Positions 59,462 through 64,000 of a stretch of 64,000 nt of DNA are shown one piece after another. Below the pieces are notes generated by a model. The model did no database searches and had not been told where the DNA came from. It worked only from the letters and a program-made list of their open reading frames with translations. The DNA comes from JAWVFK01 sp033856175 (GTDB lineage Bacteria > Actinomycetota > Thermoleophilia > Solirubrobacterales > 70-9): contig JAWVFK010000027.1 of assembly GCA_033856175.1 (NCBI GenBank), positions 62,001 through 126,000 on the forward strand. The letters run 5' to 3'. How positions within the stretch are numbered: position 1 is the first letter of the stretch; each line of letters begins with the position of its first letter. Made by a program: the position numbers and the translations under genes.

Positions 59462-60694
59462 CTAGGCGATGGATTCGAGCGCGGTGCCGCCGTCGGCGAG
59501 GGCCTCTCGATGCGGTGAGAGGTCGACGCCGCTCTCGATCAGGCGGCGGGCGTGGGGCAGATCCTCCGAGCGCTCGACCGACAGCGCCGCGGCCAGCCTG
59601 CCGCCGCTGAGATACCAGGCGCTCCACTGCCCCGCGTCGCGGTCGCCGCGCCAGACCACCTCGTCCCACTCCTGCGCCGGGCCGACGTATTCGAGGCTCG
59701 CCCAGTCGGCGAGGTCGCTGAAGAAGTACGGCAGCTCGCGGTAGGGCTCCTCGCCGCCGAGCATCGACCGCGCCGCATGGCGGCCCTGCTGCAGGGCGAC
59801 GTCCCAGTGCTCGACGCGCAGGCGACGGCCGTGGACGACGCTGTCGTAGGAGCAGACGTCGCCGGCGGCGAAGATCCCCTCGACCGAGCTCTGGAGCTTG
59901 GCGTCGCAGACGATCCCGTTCTCGACCTCGAGCCCGGCACGGCCGGCGAGCATCGTGTCCGGATGAACGCCGGCGCCGACGACCACCGCGTCGCACTCGA
60001 TCCGCCTGCCGCTCTTGGTCCTGACCGCCTCGACACGCGTTTCCCCTTCGAAGGCCTCGAGCTCCTCGCCGCCGTGCAGCTCGACGCCGTGATCGGCGAG
60101 GACGTCGTGGAAGAAGCGCCCCGCCTCGTCGCCAAAGGACCGCGACAGGGCGACGTCCTCGAGCATCACGATCGCGCACTGCTTGCCCTTCGCCGTCAGC
60201 GAAGCGGCAACCTCGGCGCCGATGTAGCTGCCGCCGATCAGCACGACGCGGTTGGCGTCGGCGACATCGTCGCGGATCGCCTCTGAGTTGCCGAGCACCC
60301 GCAGGTAGTGGATGCCGTCGAGCCCGGACCCGTCGACGCGGAGGATGTTGACGTTGGCTCCCGTCGCCAGCAGCGCCTTCTCGAAGGCGATCTCCTCGCC
60401 GCCCTGCAGCTTGGCGCGGCGCCCGGCGGCGTCGAACGACATCACGTTCGTGCCACTCAGCAGCTCGACGCCGTTCTCCGCATACCACTCGGGTGGGTGG
60501 ACGTAGGCGTCCTCGGCCGTGCTCTCGCCGCGCAGGAAGTCCTTCGAGAGCGGTGGCCGCTCGTAGGGCGGGTGGGGCTCGCGGCCGACGAGGAGGATCT
60601 CGCCATCCGCTCCCTGGGCGCGAAGCTCGGCGGCGCAGTTGGCGGCGGCCATGCCGCCGCCGACCAGCAGATGCTTGACCTCGCGCAGCGCCAT
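59462..60694 (-). CDS. FAD-dependent oxidoreductase, ferredoxin/rubredoxin-reductase type
   Basis: The 410-residue flavoprotein has LLVGGGMAAANCAAELRAQG (FAD-binding), PYERPPLSKDFLRGES (typical of the rhodocoxin/ferredoxin reductase family) and the NAD-binding VVLIGGSYIGAEVAASL. FAAGDVC then contacts FAD, and a C-terminal reductase domain has YFFSDLADWASLEYVG. It probably transfers electrons from NAD(P)H to a ferredoxin or rubredoxin. No ferredoxin or P450 is adjacent. It directly follows the TrkA gene (1 bp gap). Confidence 0.9.
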   Translation of the reverse strand: MALREVKHLLVGGGMAAANCAAELRAQGADGEILLVGREPHPPYERPPLSKDFLRGESTAEDAYVHPPEWYAENGVELLSGTNVMSFDAAGRRAKLQGGEEIAFEKALLATGANVNILRVDGSGLDGIHYLRVLGNSEAIRDDVADANRVVLIGGSYIGAEVAASLTAKGKQCAIVMLEDVALSRSFGDEAGRFFHDVLADHGVELHGGEELEAFEGETRVEAVRTKSGRRIECDAVVVGAGVHPDTMLAGRAGLEVENGIVCDAKLQSSVEGIFAAGDVCSYDSVVHGRRLRVEHWDVALQQGRHAARSMLGGEEPYRELPYFFSDLADWASLEYVGPAQEWDEVVWRGDRDAGQWSAWYLSGGRLAAALSVERSEDLPHARRLIESGVDLSPHREALADGGTALESIA

Positions 60695-60695
60695 G

Positions 60696-61388
60696 CTAGG
60701 CGGTGCGCTCGCGGCGCTTGGGCGGTGCCTCGAGCGGCGCGAAGAAGTCCTTCAGCTCCTCCTCCATGCCGGGATCGAGCACGGCCAGCACCTCGTCGCC
60801 GGGCTGCAGGACGGTGTCCGGCCCCGGCACGAAGCCCTGGCCGCCGCGCAGGACGGAGATCAGCAGGCTGCCCTCGGGCATGTGGAGGTCGCTGACCTTC
60901 TCGCCGGCGACCCGCGAGCCCGGCTCCAACAGCAGCTCGATGATCTCGAGCCGCTCCTCCGGAAAGTCGAGCAGATGGACGAGGCCGTACTCGGGCACCT
61001 CGTGCTCGATCAGCCGCAGGATCAGGTCGGTCGCCGAGACCGAGGGCTTGACCCCCAGCAGGTCGAAGTGCTGCCGGTTGCGCGGGTTGTTGACCCTGGC
61101 GATGATCCGCTCGACCATGTACTTCTCGCGAGCGACCTGGCAGATCAGCATGTTGTCCTCGTCGTCGCCGGTGACCGCGATCACGAGGTCGGCGCGGGAG
61201 ATGCCGGCGCGCTCGAGCACCCAGAGCTCGGAGGCGTCGCCGTACTGAACGCTGTGCTCGAGCTCCTGCTCGACGGTGAGGTAGCGGTTGTGGTTGTCCT
61301 CGATCAGCGTCACCTCGTGACCCTTCTCGATCAGCTCCCGCGCGAGGTTCCAACCGACCTTGCCCGCGCCGACGATGATGATGTACAC
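60696..61388 (-). CDS. TrkA-family RCK protein (N and C domains)
   Basis: The 230-residue protein has an RCK_N Rossmann domain (YIIIVGAGKVGWNLARELIEKGHEVTLIE) and an RCK_C domain (residues 140-210, PEGSLLISVLRGGQGFVPGPDTVLQPGDE). Such proteins gate K+ transporters according to NAD(H) or nucleotide binding. The second, shorter RCK gene lies directly upstream. The start is GTG 61388. Confidence 0.9.
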   Translation of the reverse strand: MYIIIVGAGKVGWNLARELIEKGHEVTLIEDNHNRYLTVEQELEHSVQYGDASELWVLERAGISRADLVIAVTGDDEDNMLICQVAREKYMVERIIARVNNPRNRQHFDLLGVKPSVSATDLILRLIEHEVPEYGLVHLLDFPEERLEIIELLLEPGSRVAGEKVSDLHMPEGSLLISVLRGGQGFVPGPDTVLQPGDEVLAVLDPGMEEELKDFFAPLEAPPKRRERTA

Positions 61389-61389
61389 G

Positions 61390-61845
61390 TCAGCCCTCCT
61401 CGCCGGCGGGGATCGACGACGCCGCCAGGCTGCGGACCTCGTCGGTCAGCATCTCGATCGCGACCCGCGTCGGGCAGACCGTGTGCAGGCCCTGGCGCTC
61501 GTACCAAAGGGCCCGGTGGGGGTCGAGGATGCGGGCGATCACCTTCGGCACGTTGAAACGGCGCATCGCTATCTGGGCGACGATGATGTTCGTGTTGTCG
61601 CCGTCGGTGGCGGCGATGAAGGCGTCCGCCCGCTCGATTCCGGCTTCCAGCAGGGCGTCGATCTCCAGCGCCGTGCCGACCGTGAAGTGGCCGCCGGCCT
61701 CCTCCCAGGGCTCGTCGAGTCCCGCCTCGAGCTTGGCGTGGGACTCGGGGTCCTCGTCCAGGCACGACACCTCATGCCCGTCGGCGAGCATGTTGCGGGC
61801 CAGGGCTGAGCCGACCCTTCCCACTCCGGCTACGAGTACGAACAT
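61390..61845 (-). CDS. TrkA-N protein (RCK_N only)
   Basis: The 151-residue protein is a single RCK_N domain: FVLVAGVGRVGSALARNMLADGHEVSCLDED, with IERADAFIAATDGDNTNIIVAQIA. No RCK_C domain is present, in contrast to its neighbour. The two are probably partners that form a mixed RCK ring. It starts 12 bp from the permease stop. Confidence 0.88.
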   Translation of the reverse strand: MFVLVAGVGRVGSALARNMLADGHEVSCLDEDPESHAKLEAGLDEPWEEAGGHFTVGTALEIDALLEAGIERADAFIAATDGDNTNIIVAQIAMRRFNVPKVIARILDPHRALWYERQGLHTVCPTRVAIEMLTDEVRSLAASSIPAGEEG

Positions 61846-61857
61846 CGGTGCCGGATA

Positions 61858-63945
61858 TTAGTTAGTGGGCTCTGCCGGCTTGGCGGGGGCGTCCTGGCTG
61901 GGCGGGGGCGTGCCGTTGCCCGGCCCGGCTGTCACCGCCGCCTCGGCCTCAGCCTCGAGCACGACGCTCTCGGGAGGAGCGGTCAGCAGCACCCGGCAGG
62001 GCGCCTTCTTGAGCACGTACTCGGTCACATCGCCGATCTCCTGCGGCCGGGTGCCGCCGATGCCGCCCATCACCGCGCCACCGCGAATTCGCGTCGGTGG
62101 CTCGGCGCCGATGACGATCGCCTCGACCCAGCGGCGGCGGGCTTGCTCGACGATGCCGGCGCCGACGGAGCGCGCGGGGATGATCGCCGTGTGCACGCGC
62201 ACCGAGTCGTACTCCTCGCCGACCTCGCGAGCCCGCGCCAGCGACCGCTCGGCGGCCTCGACGCGAGCCCGCGGCAGCGGCGCGTCGAGCGGCAGCGTCA
62301 GCGGCACGGCGATGACGTAGACGACCTCGAGCAGCGGCCCGCCGCCGCCGCTACCGACGTCCTCCGCATCGGCGAGCCGTCCCGCAGTGGCGACGATGTC
62401 GTCGTCGAGCTCGGTGCCGAAGATCGGTACGAGGATGCTCGCGTACTCGACGTCCGGCGCCTGCTTGGTCAGCGCGTCGCTGGGCACGCTGACGCGCTTG
62501 GTCAGCGACGTGCCCTCGACCAGGCGGCGGTAGATCACGTAGGCGACGAGGCCGAAGAGCATCCAGCCGCCGCCGACCCAGCGGGCGCCGGCGTGGAAGG
62601 CGATGACGCTGATGAAGGCGAGCCCGCTCATCGTCACCGCGATCAGCGTCGGCAGCGGCAGCGTGGCGGCGCCGAAGCGCAGGCCCAGCGGCACGCTGAA
62701 CGGTCGCCGGCGATCGGGCTCGCGGACGCGCAGGCGCAGGATCGAGAGATGGGCGATCGTCATCGTCAGCATCGCCCCGAAGGCGTAGATGCCGGCGAGG
62801 AAGCGAACGTCGGTCGGCAGGACGAGCGCGAATGCGAGGACCGCAGAGGCGAGGATCGCCACGTGCGGCGTGCCGCGGTTACGGCCGAGGATGCCCAGCC
62901 AGCTCGGGATCTGCCGGTTGGTCGAGAGCACGTAGATATGCCGCGACAGGCCCAGCATCGACGTGTTCGCCGCCCAAACCAGCACCGGGGCGGCGACGAG
63001 CGCGACCAGCCAACGCATCGTCTCCGAGAGCCAGTGGGGGTGAAAGGCGCTGACCACCCCGAGGACCGGCTCCTCGATGAAGCGGCCGGCCAGCTCGGTG
63101 TGCGGGCCCTGGGGCCCGGCAACCACGGGGACTGCCATCAGCGCGATCGCCGCCATGCCGGCGTAGACCAGCGGCACCCCGAGCGCGCCGACGCCGATGA
63201 CGCGCTTGAGGTCGCCCGGCGCGATCTCGACGTCCGGCGCCAGGTTCGAGGTCGCCTCGATGCCGGCATAGGCCAGCGTCGCCAGGACCGCGGCGTAGAC
63301 GGCGTCGACCAGCGACGGCGTGCTGAACAGATCGAGCTGAGCGGTCAACCGGTCCGGATGGAGGACGACGATCGCGCCGACGACGATCACCGCGAGCTGG
63401 AGCAGGAGGTCGCCGAGCGCCAGGCCGACGAGGATCCGCTCACCGCGCTTGCCCGTCGAGCCGCGGATGTTGAGTGCCGCGGCAAGGGCGATCACGAGGC
63501 CGGCGACGACGATCTCGATGCCGTTGTCGTCGAGATGCGTGGAGACCGGCGTCAGATAGTGCGACACCGAGAGCGACGCCAGCGCGATCAGGATCAGGTA
63601 GTCGATCAGGATCGCCCAGCCAGCGACGAAGGCGACGAGCTCGTTGAAGGCGTGACGGGCGAAGGTCGAGGAGCCGCCGCGCTCGGCGAACATCGCCGCG
63701 CCCTCGACGTAGGTCATCGTCGTCAGCGCGAACAGCAGTCCGGCGATCAGGAAGACGAGCGGAGTCAGGCCGAGGCCACGGTCGGCGACGACGCCGATGG
63801 CGAAGTAGATCGAGAAGCCGACGCCCGAGTAGGCCACCGCGAACAGCAGCGGCACGCCGACCCGGCTGCGGCGGACGAGCCGAACCGGCGGCTCGACCGC
63901 GTCGACCGCCGGCAGCTCCTCGGACTTGCCGGGCTCGTCGCTCAA
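61858..63945 (-). CDS. APC-superfamily permease with C-terminal Usp-like domain
   Basis: The 695-residue protein has about twelve membrane segments of APC/LeuT type (first: GVPLLFAVAYSGVGFSIYFAIG), then a cytosolic region from about residue 500 with a universal-stress-protein-like fold (EYASILVPIFGTELDDDIV, ARSVGAGIVEQARRRWVEAIVIGAEPP, KKAPCRVLLTAPP). The permease-Usp architecture matches KimA of Bacillus, a K+ importer of the APC superfamily. Adjacent RCK proteins support K+ transport. An amino-acid permease remains possible. The start is TTG at 63945, overlapping the upstream stop. Confidence 0.82.
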   Translation of the reverse strand: MSDEPGKSEELPAVDAVEPPVRLVRRSRVGVPLLFAVAYSGVGFSIYFAIGVVADRGLGLTPLVFLIAGLLFALTTMTYVEGAAMFAERGGSSTFARHAFNELVAFVAGWAILIDYLILIALASLSVSHYLTPVSTHLDDNGIEIVVAGLVIALAAALNIRGSTGKRGERILVGLALGDLLLQLAVIVVGAIVVLHPDRLTAQLDLFSTPSLVDAVYAAVLATLAYAGIEATSNLAPDVEIAPGDLKRVIGVGALGVPLVYAGMAAIALMAVPVVAGPQGPHTELAGRFIEEPVLGVVSAFHPHWLSETMRWLVALVAAPVLVWAANTSMLGLSRHIYVLSTNRQIPSWLGILGRNRGTPHVAILASAVLAFALVLPTDVRFLAGIYAFGAMLTMTIAHLSILRLRVREPDRRRPFSVPLGLRFGAATLPLPTLIAVTMSGLAFISVIAFHAGARWVGGGWMLFGLVAYVIYRRLVEGTSLTKRVSVPSDALTKQAPDVEYASILVPIFGTELDDDIVATAGRLADAEDVGSGGGGPLLEVVYVIAVPLTLPLDAPLPRARVEAAERSLARAREVGEEYDSVRVHTAIIPARSVGAGIVEQARRRWVEAIVIGAEPPTRIRGGAVMGGIGGTRPQEIGDVTEYVLKKAPCRVLLTAPPESVVLEAEAEAAVTAGPGNGTPPPSQDAPAKPAEPTN

Positions 63946-64000
63946 CCGAGGTCTCGCCCGAGGTAGAGGCGAAAGCCGCCGACCGCGAGGAAGGCGATGC
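63942..64000 (-). CDS. 3' end of a membrane protein, cut by window edge
   Basis: Only the last 18 codons and the TGA stop (63942-63944) are in the window, ending IAFLAVGGFRLYLGRDLG. The hydrophobic segment suggests the last transmembrane helix of a membrane protein. The stop overlaps the TTG start of the permease gene (TTGA), so the two are translationally coupled. Identity cannot be given. Confidence 0.55.
   Translation of the reverse strand, partial: IAFLAVGGFRLYLGRDLG

Overview
The window is a dense, very GC-rich bacterial chromosome segment, apparently from an actinobacterium. Actinobacterial marker genes (steA, mctB, DUF3866, DUF4235) occur here in two housekeeping gene orders. One is tlyA-nadK-recN-steA-mctB-pyrG-NUDIX-xerD, known from mycobacteria and streptomycetes. 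The other is efp-nusB-xseB-ispA-dxs-tlyA-nadK-recN, familiar from Firmicutes. This mixture and the overall base composition suggest a deep-branching actinobacterial class such as Thermoleophilia (Solirubrobacterales-like). That placement is inference, since no 16S gene is present.

Layout. 1-3.6 kb: a partial thioredoxin-like lipoprotein, an SDR dehydrogenase, a Pro-rich unknown and a UGT-type glycosyltransferase whose 3' end runs antisense into a tRNA-Asn gene. 3.7-21.7 kb: one long minus-strand block for replication, repair, cell division and nucleotides (nadK, MFS pump, recN, steA, mctB, MraY-like, pyrG, M20 peptidase, DUF3866, NUDIX, xerD, mutM, recO, dgt, dnaG). 21.8-28.3 kb: small membrane proteins, a VIT-type transporter, isoprenoid genes dxs and ispA, xseB, nusB, efp and a methyltransferase. 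28.3-32.3 kb: two secreted Ca-binding-repeat proteins, one with a PHP-type metallohydrolase domain, inserted between the normally adjacent efp and pepP. 32.4-48.7 kb: pepP, the shikimate block aroQ-aroKB-aroC-aroE, mltG, ruvX, alaS, an mnmA with a fused IscU-like domain, a structured RNA of about 152 nt, aspS, hisS, a glyoxalase-II-like hydrolase and ftcD.

48.8-52.5 kb begins at a tRNA-Met(CAT) gene and looks accessory: strand switches, lower GC, a GC-rich palindromic repeat, a DUF2975/XRE pair with a palindrome in its promoter, an orphan AbrB-type protein, a COG4315-like lipoprotein and an unusual HisKA-REC protein lacking an ATPase domain. 52.5-59.4 kb holds a thioesterase, a Ser/Thr kinase, lipoproteins, a divergent promoter with a symmetrical TATATA box, a heterodimeric ABC exporter and tRNA-Gln. 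59.4-64 kb holds a ferredoxin-reductase-like flavoprotein and a probable potassium or amino-acid transport cassette (APC permease with a Usp tail plus two RCK proteins), followed by the 3' end of a membrane gene cut by the window edge.

Most genes are on the minus strand with 1-26 nt overlaps, so translational coupling is the rule. The most unusual items are the IscU-MnmA fusion, the structured RNA whose 3' strand contains the mnmA Shine-Dalgarno, the HisKA-REC protein, the S4-less TlyA and the RTX/PHP insertion. No CRISPR array, complete insertion sequence, prophage or rRNA gene is visible.
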